64,000 nt of DNA, taken from NCBI RefSeq assembly GCF_015767435.1, contig NZ_JADWOV010000245.1, positions 80,977-144,976 on the forward strand, written 5' to 3'. Under the pieces are notes generated by a model, which was given only the letters and a program-made list of their open reading frames with translations, did not search any database and was not told the origin of the DNA. Every line of letters begins with the position of its first letter. The stretch's first letter is position 1. This document shows, piece by piece, positions 16,601 to 24,643 of the stretch. The position numbers were made by a program, and so were the translations under genes. This stretch comes from Polaribacter sp. BAL334. Lineage in GTDB: Bacteria > Bacteroidota > Bacteroidia > Flavobacteriales > Flavobacteriaceae.

Positions 16601-17947
16601 TTACCCATGGCTATTTCAACCAATGCTGGTGCAGAAGTGCAACGTCCGTTAGCGACTGTAGTTGTTGGAGGTTTGATTTCTGCAACTGTGTTAACGATGA
16701 TTGTTTTGCCAGTTTTGTATGCTTGGTTTGAAGAAAAAAAATCAATAAAAGTGAATAAAAATCTACTGTTACTTTTCATTGGATTTTGCTCGTTTTTCCC
16801 AATAAATGCCCAATCAAAACTGACAATTGATGAAACGCTCCATTTGGCTTTAAAAAATAATGCCCATTTAAAAGCTGCATTTTCAAAAGTGAATGAAAAT
16901 AAAGCATTGATTACGAGTGCTTTTGAATTCGATAAAACATCCATTTATTATAGTTTTGATGAGAATAATTTAGCTGTAAATGATTTGCCAATCAGAGTTT
17001 TTGGAATTGCACAAGATTTCAAATTCCCCACTTTTTATTTTGCAGATAAAAAAGTAAAAAAAGCACAATTGAGTATGGAGGAAACCAATTATAACATTGC
17101 TTTTCAACAACTGCAAAAAGAAGTGTATGCCAATTATTATCAATTGAGTTATGCAAAAAACAAAGCAAAAACCTATCAGTATTTAGATAGTTTGTATCAA
17201 GATTTTGCAAAAAAATCAGAAAGAAGATTTGAATTGGGCGAAACCAATTATCTAGAAATGATTACTGCAACATCAAAACAAAAACAACTAGAAACGCTTT
17301 ACAAACAGGCTTTGCAGGAAGTAATTCTGTCAACAGAAAAGCTGAAAAGCGTGGTGCAAGTTGATACCGTAGAAATTGCAGATGGAATATTACAAAAAAT
17401 TCCATTGCAGCAATTGACAATCAATGAAAATTTGGGGGTACAATATTTTGAAAATGCCAACAAATTTCAAAATGCTTTGTACAAAAAAGAACTCCAAAAT
17501 TTATTGCCAGATATCAGTTTAGAATATTTTCAAGGAATCAATAAGCAATTGAATACTTCATTGAGAGGGTATCAAGTTGGCTTGAAAATTCCGTTGTTTT
17601 TCTCAGGAAATGCTTCCAAAATCAAAGCTTCCAAAATTGCTCAAAACACCATTTTTGAACAACAACAAGATTATAAAGTGAAATTGAACAGCAAATACAA
17701 CTCACTTTTGGCAACCTTGAAACAGCATGAAGAAGCCATTCATTATTATGAAACGCAAGGAAAAAATCTGACAAAAGAAATCATCAAAACTGCCAATCGG
17801 ACTTTTTCTGAAGGCGAAATTGATTTTTTTCAATACATCCAAAGTTTGGAAACTGCCAAAGATATTGAATTGTCTTATTTAGACAATTTAAACGCTTATA
17901 ACCAAACCGTTATCAACATTAATCACCTTATTTTAAACCTATTTTAA
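13628..17947 (+). CDS. CzcA/CusA heavy-metal RND pump fused to a TolC-type channel
   Basis: Residues 1-1040 are a complete HME-RND proton/metal antiporter of the inner membrane. There is an N-terminal helix, I-P-I-G-A-V-P-D-I-T, a TM4 motif with D399, D405 and E412 in the D-F-G-x-x-x-D-G-A-x-x-x-x-E pattern of CzcA, and a second set of six helices ending near residue 1035. From about residue 1050 a signal-like segment (L-L-L-F-I-G-F-C-S-F-F-P-I-N-A-Q) leads into a 390-residue TolC/CzcC outer-membrane efflux domain. One polypeptide would span from inner to outer membrane unless cut at the internal signal. The adaptor gene follows 2 bases later. Confidence 0.93.
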   Translation: MLEKIIKFSLQNKLIIFIFIAFVIGFGIFSLTKIPIGAVPDITNNQVQVITTSRNLSTQDVEQFITYPVELEMANLPGVEEIRSVSKFGLSVVTIVFTDEIGTYLPRQLIAEKIKSATEKIPQGFGTPEMGPITTGLGEIYQYILDVKPGYENRYSTADLRTLQDWIVKRQLSGIPGVVEINTWGGHLKQYEVAINPEKLTAMKISVSEIYDALEKNNSVAGGGYIEKTNETYFIRGEGLVKSLEDVGNIVVKNDGNPIYIKDVAKVGFGSATRFGAITGNGEGEKVLGQIMMLKDGNSKQIIDAVKERVAEIQGSLPEGVYINGFLERSELIAKTTFTVSENLILGSLIVIFVVVLLLGNFRSGLVVASVIPLSLLFAISLMYLFGVDANLMSLGAIDFGIIIDGAVIIVEFIAFRIMRESEKLGILSKEAKQDEIDAITLKSASKMMNSAIFGQLIILIVFIPILSLSGVEGKMFKPMAMTFSFALIGAMIFCVTYVPVFSALFLKPEKPSDKNISVRLMKILYTLYKPSIHWALLNKKIVVGLAAFMLLSSVWLFSRMGGEFVPTLDEGDFVIQPVLKTGTSLGKTIEITTKIEQILLKNFPEVDQVVSRIGAAEVPTDPMSMEESDVIIKLKPKKEWTSAASKDELANKFKEALSVIPGLEIEFTQPIEMRFNELITGVRADVAVKVFGEDLSILAKKADEIKKLIQHVAGASDIIVEKVEGLPQMSVHYHRSKIARYGLNIADINQLISMGFAGQVAGNVFEGEKRFDLVMRFDENHRKNLESLQNLYVDTPTGNKVPLSELASIQYTTGPAKISRDDTKRRIVVGINVRDRDLQSVVDDVQKILDEKLKLPVGYSVTYGGQFENLQSAKARLMVAVPIALTLIFLLLYFAFGSVKEALLVYSAIPLSAVGGILLLWLRDLPFSISAGVGFIALFGIAVLNGIVLIEHFKELKEEGMEDIEERIKKGTKERLRPVLLTAAAAALGFLPMAISTNAGAEVQRPLATVVVGGLISATVLTMIVLPVLYAWFEEKKSIKVNKNLLLLFIGFCSFFPINAQSKLTIDETLHLALKNNAHLKAAFSKVNENKALITSAFEFDKTSIYYSFDENNLAVNDLPIRVFGIAQDFKFPTFYFADKKVKKAQLSMEETNYNIAFQQLQKEVYANYYQLSYAKNKAKTYQYLDSLYQDFAKKSERRFELGETNYLEMITATSKQKQLETLYKQALQEVILSTEKLKSVVQVDTVEIADGILQKIPLQQLTINENLGVQYFENANKFQNALYKKELQNLLPDISLEYFQGINKQLNTSLRGYQVGLKIPLFFSGNASKIKASKIAQNTIFEQQQDYKVKLNSKYNSLLATLKQHEEAIHYYETQGKNLTKEIIKTANRTFSEGEIDFFQYIQSLETAKDIELSYLDNLNAYNQTVININHLILNLF

Positions 17948-17949
17948 CG

Positions 17950-19062
17950 ATGAAAAACACACTCATTTTCTTACTTTCTTTGGCATTTTTTGCTTGTGGA
18001 AAAAAAGAAATCAAAACAGATACAACTACTGAAAATTCAGCAATCAGCAATCAAATTGTCATTAACAAGCAACAATTTGAAAACGAAAAAATGGCATTAG
18101 GAACGTTCATTGAACACGAATTTATTTCATTTGTAAAAGCAAATGGAATGATTGATGTTCCACCAGAAAACAGAGCAATTGTAAGCACTTTTGTAGGTGG
18201 TTATGTTTCTAAAATTCCATTATTGATTGGAGATTATGTAAAAAAAGGGCAATTTGTAGCGAGTTTAACAAACACCGAATTTGTTGAAATTCAACAAAAT
18301 TATTTAGAAATTTCGTCACAATTAAGTTTCTTGAAAAACGAATTTGAGCGACAAAAAACCCTTTATAACGAAAAAATTTCCTCTCAAAAAAACTATCTAA
18401 AAGCAGAAAGTGAATACAAAGGTAATTTGGCAATTTACAATGGTTTGCGAAAAAAATTGGAGATGATGCACATCAATCCATCAGAAGTTGAAAAAGGAAA
18501 TTTCACTTCAAATATCAATATTTATGCGCCCATTGAAGGATTTATCAGCGATGTAAAAGTAAGCAATGGCGCTTTTGTTTCTTCAGCAAGTGAATTGATG
18601 GAAATTGTAAATACAAAAGAAATTCACTTAGAATTGAACGTATTTGAAAAAGATATTTTGAATATCAAAAAAGAACAAAAAGTCAAATTCAAAGTGCCAG
18701 AAGCCTCTGAAAAATATTTTGATGCGCGTGTTCATTTGATTGGAAATACCATTACAAATGACAGAACTGTGAATGTGCATTGTGATATTGATGAAAAAAA
18801 TCAAAATTTTATGCCAGGAATGTTTGTGGAAGCAAAAATTATTTTTGAGAACAAAAATGAAATGGCGCTGCCAAATTCAGCCATTATTACTGAAGAACAT
18901 CAATCGTATATTTTAGTGGTTAAAGAACAAAAAAATGAAGAAATTACGTTTGAAAAAATACTAGTTTCTATCGGTAAAAAAGACGAAGAATTTTCACAAA
19001 TTATCAATTTTGAAGATTTTAAAGAGAAACAAATCCTTGTAAAAGGTGGATTTATGTTGTAA
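17950..19062 (+). CDS. Efflux RND periplasmic adaptor (CusB/CzcB-like) lipoprotein
   Basis: Adaptor of the metal pump. A lipobox ends at Cys16 (F-F-A-C-G). The lipoyl halves (F-V-G-G-Y-V-S-K-I-P-L-L-I-G-D-Y-V and I-Y-A-P-I-E-G-F-I-S-D-V-K-V) flank a short helical hairpin with Q-N-Y-L-E, then a beta-barrel domain with F-M-P-G-M-F-V-E-A, then the membrane-proximal domain. No N-terminal metal-binding Met cluster as in CusB is visible, which favours a Czc-like divalent-cation substrate. It starts two bases after the pump's stop. Confidence 0.92.
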   Translation: MKNTLIFLLSLAFFACGKKEIKTDTTTENSAISNQIVINKQQFENEKMALGTFIEHEFISFVKANGMIDVPPENRAIVSTFVGGYVSKIPLLIGDYVKKGQFVASLTNTEFVEIQQNYLEISSQLSFLKNEFERQKTLYNEKISSQKNYLKAESEYKGNLAIYNGLRKKLEMMHINPSEVEKGNFTSNINIYAPIEGFISDVKVSNGAFVSSASELMEIVNTKEIHLELNVFEKDILNIKKEQKVKFKVPEASEKYFDARVHLIGNTITNDRTVNVHCDIDEKNQNFMPGMFVEAKIIFENKNEMALPNSAIITEEHQSYILVVKEQKNEEITFEKILVSIGKKDEEFSQIINFEDFKEKQILVKGGFML

Positions 19063-19100
19063 AAAAAATCATTTAAAAATAGTATTATCTAAACTTTTAG

Positions 19101-19108
19101 TATGTTTG
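19101..19108 (+). promoter_or_regulatory. Probable -7 element for the tandem barrel genes
   Basis: TATGTTTG matches TAnnTTTG, 28 bases before the ATG at 19137. No convincing -33 TTG was seen. Confidence 0.3.
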
Positions 19109-19136
19109 TTTTTAAATTTAAACCTACATATATAAG

Positions 19137-19652
19137 ATGAAAAAATTGATTTTTGCATTGGCATTGAGTTTTTTAACGCATTGTTTTATGGCACAAGAAA
19201 AAGAAGAATTCCCTCAAGACATTGATAAAAAAACAGAATTCAAAATAAATGTATTAACACTTATAGCTGGACCTTGGTTAGATGTTTCTTATGAAAGATT
19301 AATTGACGAAGAATCATCTTATGGTTTAGCCGTAACTTACAATACAAATACAAATGAAAGTAGCCTAAATTATGCTATAACACCTTATTATAGAAGATAT
19401 TTTTCAGGGAAATTTGCGAGAGGTTTTTTTATAGAAGGATTTGGTGCATTATTTTCTGCAAATGAAGATGCTTTTTTTTACAATAATGATTTTGAAACTA
19501 ATTTCGCAATGGGAGTATCTGTTGGAGGAAAATTTGTTTCTAAAAAAGGATTTACTACTGAGTTGTTATTGGGAATTGGAAGAAATTTAGTGAGAAATAC
19601 CAACTATGAAGGATTTCCAAGAATAGGAATTTCAGTTGGATATCGATTTTAG
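19137..19652 (+). CDS. Small outer membrane beta-barrel protein (DUF3575-like), copy 1
   Basis: 171-residue exported protein (signal peptide cut after M-A). It has eight or so amphipathic strands, ending G-I-S-V-G-Y-R-F with the terminal aromatic required for BAM insertion. It shares I-T-P-Y-Y-R-x-Y-F, G-x-G-R-N-L and P-R-I-G-x-x-V-G-x-R-F with the next gene, so the two are tandem paralogues. DUF3575 is the closest family I can suggest. No function is known. Confidence 0.75.
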   Translation: MKKLIFALALSFLTHCFMAQEKEEFPQDIDKKTEFKINVLTLIAGPWLDVSYERLIDEESSYGLAVTYNTNTNESSLNYAITPYYRRYFSGKFARGFFIEGFGALFSANEDAFFYNNDFETNFAMGVSVGGKFVSKKGFTTELLLGIGRNLVRNTNYEGFPRIGISVGYRF

Positions 19653-19694
19653 TAAGAATCTATTTTAGTACATTTGTCATATAATTTAAAAAAC

Positions 19695-20192
19695 ATGAAA
19701 AAAATATTTTTAGCAATTACAATCTTAATAAGTTCATACGGATTTTCACAACAAGAAATCAAATTAGACATTGCTGACGCATTGATTATTAGAAGTTTAG
19801 AGTTTTCTTATGAAAAATATTTGACAGAAGAATCTTCTATTGGTGTTTCTGCATTATTTAATCTAACAAAACAAGACGTTGGTTTTCGATATAATGAAAA
19901 CACTATGATTACACCTTATTATCGTCACTATTTCACTACAAATGCACAATGGAATTTCTTTGGAGAGGGTTTTTTAGGAATCAATTCAGGAAAGAAAGAA
20001 AGCATTAAAAATTCTGGAGATTATGATATAAAATATACTGATGGTGCTCTAGGAGTTGCTATTGGTATGAAATATATTGCAAAAGGCGGTTTGGTGATTG
20101 ATGTATATGGTGGACTTGGAAGAAACTTATTTGGTTCAGATTCTCCAGTAATTGTCCCAAGAATTGGATTGAACGTTGGTTGGAGATTTTAG
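19695..20192 (+). CDS. Small outer membrane beta-barrel protein (DUF3575-like), copy 2
   Basis: 165-residue paralogue of the preceding gene (shared I-T-P-Y-Y-R-H-Y-F, L-G-R-N-L, P-R-I-G-L-N-V-G-W-R-F). A longer frame with a TTG start at 19674 exists, but the ATG at 19695 begins a normal signal peptide (M-K-K-I-F-L, cut after G-F-S), so I use that. It is transcribed with copy 1 and followed by a strong terminator. Confidence 0.78.
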   Translation: MKKIFLAITILISSYGFSQQEIKLDIADALIIRSLEFSYEKYLTEESSIGVSALFNLTKQDVGFRYNENTMITPYYRHYFTTNAQWNFFGEGFLGINSGKKESIKNSGDYDIKYTDGALGVAIGMKYIAKGGLVIDVYGGLGRNLFGSDSPVIVPRIGLNVGWRF

Positions 20193-20212
20193 ATGTCCTT
20201 AGGTAAAAATAT

Positions 20213-20245
20213 AAAAAAGTCAAAAACGATGTTTTTGACTTTTTT
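20213..20245 (+). terminator. Intrinsic terminator after the tandem barrel genes
   Basis: A 15-base stem (aaaaaagtcaaaaac paired with gtttttgactttttt) closes a 3-base gat loop and runs into a long T-tract. Confidence 0.8.
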
Positions 20246-20281
20246 TTTATTAATTTTATTGGGAATTTAAATTACATTATT

Positions 20282-20491
20282 ATGAAAAAAAACATGGGCT
20301 CAACAGACAAAATCATTCGTATTTTGATTGCGATTGTGATTGCAGTATTATTTTTTACTGGAACAATTTCTGGGACTTTAGGAATGATATTACTCGTTTT
20401 TGGCGGAGTTTTTCTAGCAACAAGCTTTATCAGTTTTTGTCCATTATATCTTCCTTTTGGAATTTCAACTTGCAAAATGAAGCAAAAATAA
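20282..20491 (+). CDS. YgaP-type DUF2892 membrane protein
   Basis: 69 residues with two membrane helices (about 13-30 and 34-52) and the family start N-M-G-S-T-D-K-I-I-R. The Cys-Pro-Leu-Y-L-P-F-G-I-S-T-C tail is typical of the Bacteroidota version. It is a small inner-membrane protein of unknown role. It is a free-standing gene between two terminators and is convergent with glyS. Confidence 0.85.
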   Translation: MKKNMGSTDKIIRILIAIVIAVLFFTGTISGTLGMILLVFGGVFLATSFISFCPLYLPFGISTCKMKQK

Positions 20492-20497
20492 CTCATA

Positions 20498-20527
20498 AAA
20501 AAAGCATCTTTTTCAAGATGCTTTTTT
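20498..20527. terminator. Bidirectional terminator between DUF2892 gene and glyS
   Basis: A perfect 13-base stem (aaaaaagcatctt / aagatgctttttt) with a tttc loop. A/T tracts on both sides serve both converging genes. Confidence 0.85.
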
Positions 20528-20543
20528 TATAAATCTATTGAGT

Positions 20544-22085
20544 TTACATTTTCTGCAACCACGTTTTAACATCAACTTCTGCTTTGATAATTGCTTTCAA
20601 TTCAGAAATTGCTACACGTTTTTGTTCCATTGAATCTCTATGTCTGATGGTTACAGCATTGTCTTGCAACGTTTCATGATCAACTGTGATGCAAAAAGGT
20701 GTTCCATTCGCATCTTGTCTTCTATAACGTCTTCCAACGGCATCTTTTTCGTCATAATCAACATTAAATTCCCATTTCAAATCCTCAAAAATTTCACGCG
20801 CAATTTCTGGCAATCCATCTTTTTTTATCAATGGCAAAATGGCGGCTTTGAAAGGTGCTAAAACTGCAGGCAATCTTAAAACGGTTCTTGTTGTTCCATT
20901 TTCCAAGGTTTCTTCTTGCAAAGAATTGGAGAAAACAGCCAAAAACATTCTGTCCAATCCAACAGAAGTTTCAACCACATAAGGCACATAACTTTTGTTT
21001 TCCTCAGGATCAAAATATTGTAATTTTTTTCCTGAATATTGTTCATGTGCTTTTAAATCGAAATCTGTTCTTGAGTGAATTCCTTCTAATTCTTTAAAGC
21101 CGAAAGGAAATTTGAATTCAATATCTGCAGCTGCATCCGCATAATGAGCTAATTTTTCATGATCGTGAAAACGGTAATTTTCTGCGCCCATTCCTAAACT
21201 CAAATGCCATTTTAAGCGAGTTTGTTTCCATTGTTCATACCACTCTTTTTGTGTTCCTGGCTTGATAAAAAACTGCATTTCCATTTGTTCAAACTCACGC
21301 ATTCTGAAAATAAATTGTCTTGCAACAATCTCATTTCTAAAGGCTTTTCCTGTTTGAGCAATTCCAAAAGGGATTTTCATTCTTCCAGATTTTTGAACAT
21401 TTAGAAAGTTCACGAAAATTCCTTGAGCGGTTTCAGGACGCAAATACACTTGTGTTGAATTTTCTGCAGAAGCTCCAATTTGTGTTCCAAACATCAAATT
21501 GAATTGTTTTACTTCTGTCCAATTTTTTGAACCAGTTAAAGGATCTACAATTTCCAATTCTTCAATCAAAGCTTTTACATCTGCTAAATCTTCAGTCGCC
21601 AAGGATTTTGACATTCTTGACAAAATAGCATTGATTTTCGCTTGATATTCCACCACTCTTTGATTGGTTGAAAGAAAGGTTTTTTTATCAAAAGCATCTC
21701 CAAAACGAGTGGCAGCTTTTTCCACTTCTTTATCGATTTTTGCTTCAATTTTTGCACAAAAATCTTCAATCAAAACATCAGCTCTGTATCTTTTTTTAGA
21801 ATCTTTATTGTCAATTAATGGATCATTGAACGCATCAACGTGACCAGAAGCTTTCCAAGTTGTTGGATGCATCAAAATTGCAGCGTCAATTCCAACAATG
21901 TTTTCGTGCATTTGCACCATTGCTTTCCACCAATAATCTCTGATATTTTTTTTCAGCTCAACACCATTTTGAGCATAATCGTACACCGCACTTAAACCAT
22001 CGTAAATTTCAGATGATTGGAATACATATCCATATTCTTTTGCGTGCGATAAAACTTTTTTAAAGTGATCTTCTTGTATTGCCAT
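20544..22085 (-). CDS. glyS: Glycyl-tRNA synthetase
   Basis: Class II synthetase of the alpha2 (eukaryote-like) type, 513 aa, charging tRNA-Gly in the cytosol. Recognised by the N-terminal Y-G-Y-V-F-Q-S-S-E-I-Y-D-G, then D-Y-W-W, motif 2 with F-R-N-E-I-V-A-R-Q-F-I-F-R-M-R-E-F-E-Q-M-E, and V-E-T-S-V-G-L-D-R (motif 3). The C-terminal anticodon-binding domain includes R-R-Y-R-R-Q-D. An upstream in-frame ATG gives 25 extra non-conserved residues; the start at 22085 (M-A-I-Q-E-D-H-F) agrees with the family and with the promoter at 22094. Confidence 0.97.
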   Translation of the reverse strand: MAIQEDHFKKVLSHAKEYGYVFQSSEIYDGLSAVYDYAQNGVELKKNIRDYWWKAMVQMHENIVGIDAAILMHPTTWKASGHVDAFNDPLIDNKDSKKRYRADVLIEDFCAKIEAKIDKEVEKAATRFGDAFDKKTFLSTNQRVVEYQAKINAILSRMSKSLATEDLADVKALIEELEIVDPLTGSKNWTEVKQFNLMFGTQIGASAENSTQVYLRPETAQGIFVNFLNVQKSGRMKIPFGIAQTGKAFRNEIVARQFIFRMREFEQMEMQFFIKPGTQKEWYEQWKQTRLKWHLSLGMGAENYRFHDHEKLAHYADAAADIEFKFPFGFKELEGIHSRTDFDLKAHEQYSGKKLQYFDPEENKSYVPYVVETSVGLDRMFLAVFSNSLQEETLENGTTRTVLRLPAVLAPFKAAILPLIKKDGLPEIAREIFEDLKWEFNVDYDEKDAVGRRYRRQDANGTPFCITVDHETLQDNAVTIRHRDSMEQKRVAISELKAIIKAEVDVKTWLQKM

Positions 22086-22093
22086 AATGAGCG

Positions 22094-22123
22094 CAAAGAT
22101 AAACGTTTGACGGTTTTTTTCAA
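22094..22123 (-). promoter_or_regulatory. glyS promoter
   Basis: On the minus strand, TTG (22121-22123), a 19-base spacer and TATCTTTG (22094-22101) match the Bacteroidota TTG-N(17-23)-TAnnTTTG consensus. The -7 box ends 8 bases before the glyS ATG. Confidence 0.6.
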
Positions 22124-22222
22124 GAAAAAAATAGCCTAGTTTATTGAGAAACAATATCATTCTTTTAAAAAATCCTCTTTTGTAATTTTTTTAGTATTTT
22201 TAAACAAAAAAAATGCAACAAA

Positions 22223-22918
22223 ATGAAAATTCTTACAGACTTATTCCGTCTATTTTATCCTGAAATGTGTTGTGGTTGTGATGAACAATTGATTCAAAAC
22301 GAACAACTCATTTGCACCAATTGTAGGCATGATTTGCCATTGACATACTTTACAAGCCTGAGTGAAAACGACATTACACAATCATTTTATGGAAGAGTGA
22401 ATGTAGAAAAAGGCTATTCATTATTATTTTTTAGAAAAGAGGGCATTACACAAAAAATAATTCACGAACTAAAATATCGTGGAAATGAACAAATTGGAAC
22501 TTTTTTTGGAAATTGGTTGGGCGAAATTCTTCTCGAAAAAAGAGAATTTACGGACATTGATTGTATCATTCCTGTGCCTCTTCATCCTAAAAAATTGCAA
22601 CAAAGAGGCTATAATCAAGTCACTAAATTTGGAGAAAGTTTAGGAAAACACTTGCAAATTCGGTTTTTAGAAAATGAATTGGTTCGTGTTTCTTCCACAA
22701 AAACGCAAACTTTCAAAGCTCGTTTTGAGCGATTTAGTAATGTGGATACCAAATTTTTATTGAAAAATCCTGAAATTTTCAATGACAAACATATTTTATT
22801 GATTGATGATGTCATCACTACAGGAGCCACATTGGAAGCCTGTGCGAATGAGTTTCAAAAATCTGAAAATTGCAAAATTAGCATGGTAACCATGGCTTGT
22901 TCTAATTTGATTCAGTAA
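22223..22918 (+). CDS. comF: ComF-family phosphoribosyltransferase-like protein
   Basis: ComF/GntX family. The N-terminal zinc-finger-like Cys pattern (C-C-G-C, then C-T-N-C) spans about 16-36. A PRTase fold follows, with I-P-V-P-L-H-P-K-K-L-Q-Q-R-G-Y-N-Q and the PRPP loop L-L-I-D-D-V-I-T-T-G-A-T near residue 195. In naturally competent bacteria it supports DNA uptake; its role in Flavobacteriaceae is less clear. Single gene, 231 aa, usual length. Confidence 0.9.
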   Translation: MKILTDLFRLFYPEMCCGCDEQLIQNEQLICTNCRHDLPLTYFTSLSENDITQSFYGRVNVEKGYSLLFFRKEGITQKIIHELKYRGNEQIGTFFGNWLGEILLEKREFTDIDCIIPVPLHPKKLQQRGYNQVTKFGESLGKHLQIRFLENELVRVSSTKTQTFKARFERFSNVDTKFLLKNPEIFNDKHILLIDDVITTGATLEACANEFQKSENCKISMVTMACSNLIQ

Positions 22919-23005
22919 TATTTTCAAAAAATTGATGAAGAATTCCTGTTTTTACATTTAAAATTCCTAGAATAAATCGTTAATTTGTGACAAAATTCAG
23001 TTTTT

Positions 23006-24622
23006 GTGAAAATAGTTTACAGAGTCATTTTACTTTTTATGAGTGTCGCTTTTATAGCAAATTGCGCCAGAACAGGAAGACCTGAAGGTGGTCCAAAAGA
23101 CGAAAATGCACCTTTATTTGTAAATTCAATTCCACCTTATAACACCGTAAAATTTGATAAAAAAGTTGTCAAAATCAATTTTGATGAATTTGTTACGTTG
23201 AAAGATTTGAACAAGCAATTGGTGATTTCTCCACCTATGAAAAATCCACCTTTAATTTCGCCTCAAGGTTCGCCTAGCAAAGAAATTAAAATTCAGATTT
23301 TAGATACATTGAAAGAAAATACCACCTACATTTTCAACTTTGGAAACGCAGTTCAAGACAACAACGAATCCAATGTTTTGGAAAATTTTAAATACGTTTT
23401 TTCCACAGGAACTTATATTGATTCTTTAGAAACAAAAGGAACCATCAATGATGCTATTTTACAAGAAATCCCAAGAAGCGTAAATGTATTATTGTATAGA
23501 ATTGATACGGCTTACAAGGATTCTATCATCTATAAAAAGAAACCAAATTACATCACAAATACCTTGGATACAACCAATTTTAAATTCACCAATTTGAAAG
23601 AAGGAAAGTATTTTGTAGTGGCTTTGAAAGAAGAAGTGAGTGATTATTTATTCAATCCGAAAACCGATAAAATTGGATTTTTGACAGATACCATTCAACT
23701 ACCAAAAGATAGTATTTTGGTAAAACCCATCACACTTTTTAAAGAAATTCAACCTTATAAATTTGTCAGAGGAAGAGAGGTTTCTAAAGGAAAATTGCAG
23801 TTTGCTTTTGAAGGAAAACAAAAAGACATGAAAATTCAAGTGACTTCAAAAGTTCCTGAAAACTTTAAAAGTGTTTCCAAATTCGAGAAAAACAAAGATT
23901 CATTGAATTATTGGTTTACGCCTTTTGAAGCGGATTCTTTAAACTTTATAGTGACCAATGATTTCTTTTCAGATACTTTGACGGTAAAATTGCGGAAAGA
24001 AAAAATGGATTCTTTATCCATTGATATTTCTCCAAAAAACGTGTTGAATTTTAGAGACACTGTTTTTGTAAGTAGCAATCATCCAATTATGAAGATTGAT
24101 ACCACTAAAATAAATTTGGTTGATAAAGATACGTTAGCGGTCAATTTCACCACCCTCTTTTCTGAAAAAGAAAATAAAATTGCACTTATTTTTGACAAAA
24201 AACCTTCTGAAAAATACACTTTAACAGCATTTCCCTCTGCATTTCAAGATATTTATGCTTTTAAAAATGACACTATTTCTGTAAAATTTGGAACAAAGAA
24301 AGTAGATGATTATGGTAAAATTACCCTGAATGTCAATAATTTCAACAATGAAAATTTGATTGTAGAATTGCTTTCGGGAAACAAACAAGACATTCTTGTA
24401 GAGCGCCAACTCATAAACTCGTCAACAAAAGTTATTTTTGATTTGTTAGAGCCCAAAAAATACACCATCAAAGTCATTATTGATAGCAACAAAAACAATG
24501 AATGGGACACAGGAAATTTCTTAAAAAAACAATTTCCTGAGCGAATTCTTTATCACAAAGAGCTCACAAATTTTGAATTGAGGGCCAATTTCTTTTTAGA
24601 AGAAACTTTTGATGTTGAGTAA
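23006..24622 (+). CDS. Ig-like (Big_5) domain lipoprotein
   Basis: 538-residue secreted lipoprotein starting with GTG. The lipobox ends at Cys21 (I-A-N-C-A) and is followed by a flexible R-T-G-R-P-E-G-G-P-K-D linker, typical of Bacteroidota surface or periplasmic lipoproteins. Residues 35-130 match the Big_5 (SbsA Ig-like) pattern, with P-P-Y-N-T-V-K-F, I-N-F-D-E-F-V-T-L-K and T-Y-I-F-N-F-G-N-A-V-x-D-N-N-E. The remainder is beta-rich and includes an S-N-K-N-N-E-W-D-T-G-N-F loop near the end. Conserved in the phylum; no function known to me. Confidence 0.85.
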   Translation: MKIVYRVILLFMSVAFIANCARTGRPEGGPKDENAPLFVNSIPPYNTVKFDKKVVKINFDEFVTLKDLNKQLVISPPMKNPPLISPQGSPSKEIKIQILDTLKENTTYIFNFGNAVQDNNESNVLENFKYVFSTGTYIDSLETKGTINDAILQEIPRSVNVLLYRIDTAYKDSIIYKKKPNYITNTLDTTNFKFTNLKEGKYFVVALKEEVSDYLFNPKTDKIGFLTDTIQLPKDSILVKPITLFKEIQPYKFVRGREVSKGKLQFAFEGKQKDMKIQVTSKVPENFKSVSKFEKNKDSLNYWFTPFEADSLNFIVTNDFFSDTLTVKLRKEKMDSLSIDISPKNVLNFRDTVFVSSNHPIMKIDTTKINLVDKDTLAVNFTTLFSEKENKIALIFDKKPSEKYTLTAFPSAFQDIYAFKNDTISVKFGTKKVDDYGKITLNVNNFNNENLIVELLSGNKQDILVERQLINSSTKVIFDLLEPKKYTIKVIIDSNKNNEWDTGNFLKKQFPERILYHKELTNFELRANFFLEETFDVE

Positions 24623-24643
24623 ATACTATTTTTGTAATAAGAA

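Noticed and set aside
16204..16944. 246-codon minus-strand frame within the CzcA-TolC fusion gene
   Set aside because: Long but antisense to conserved pump sequence; a by-product of codon bias.
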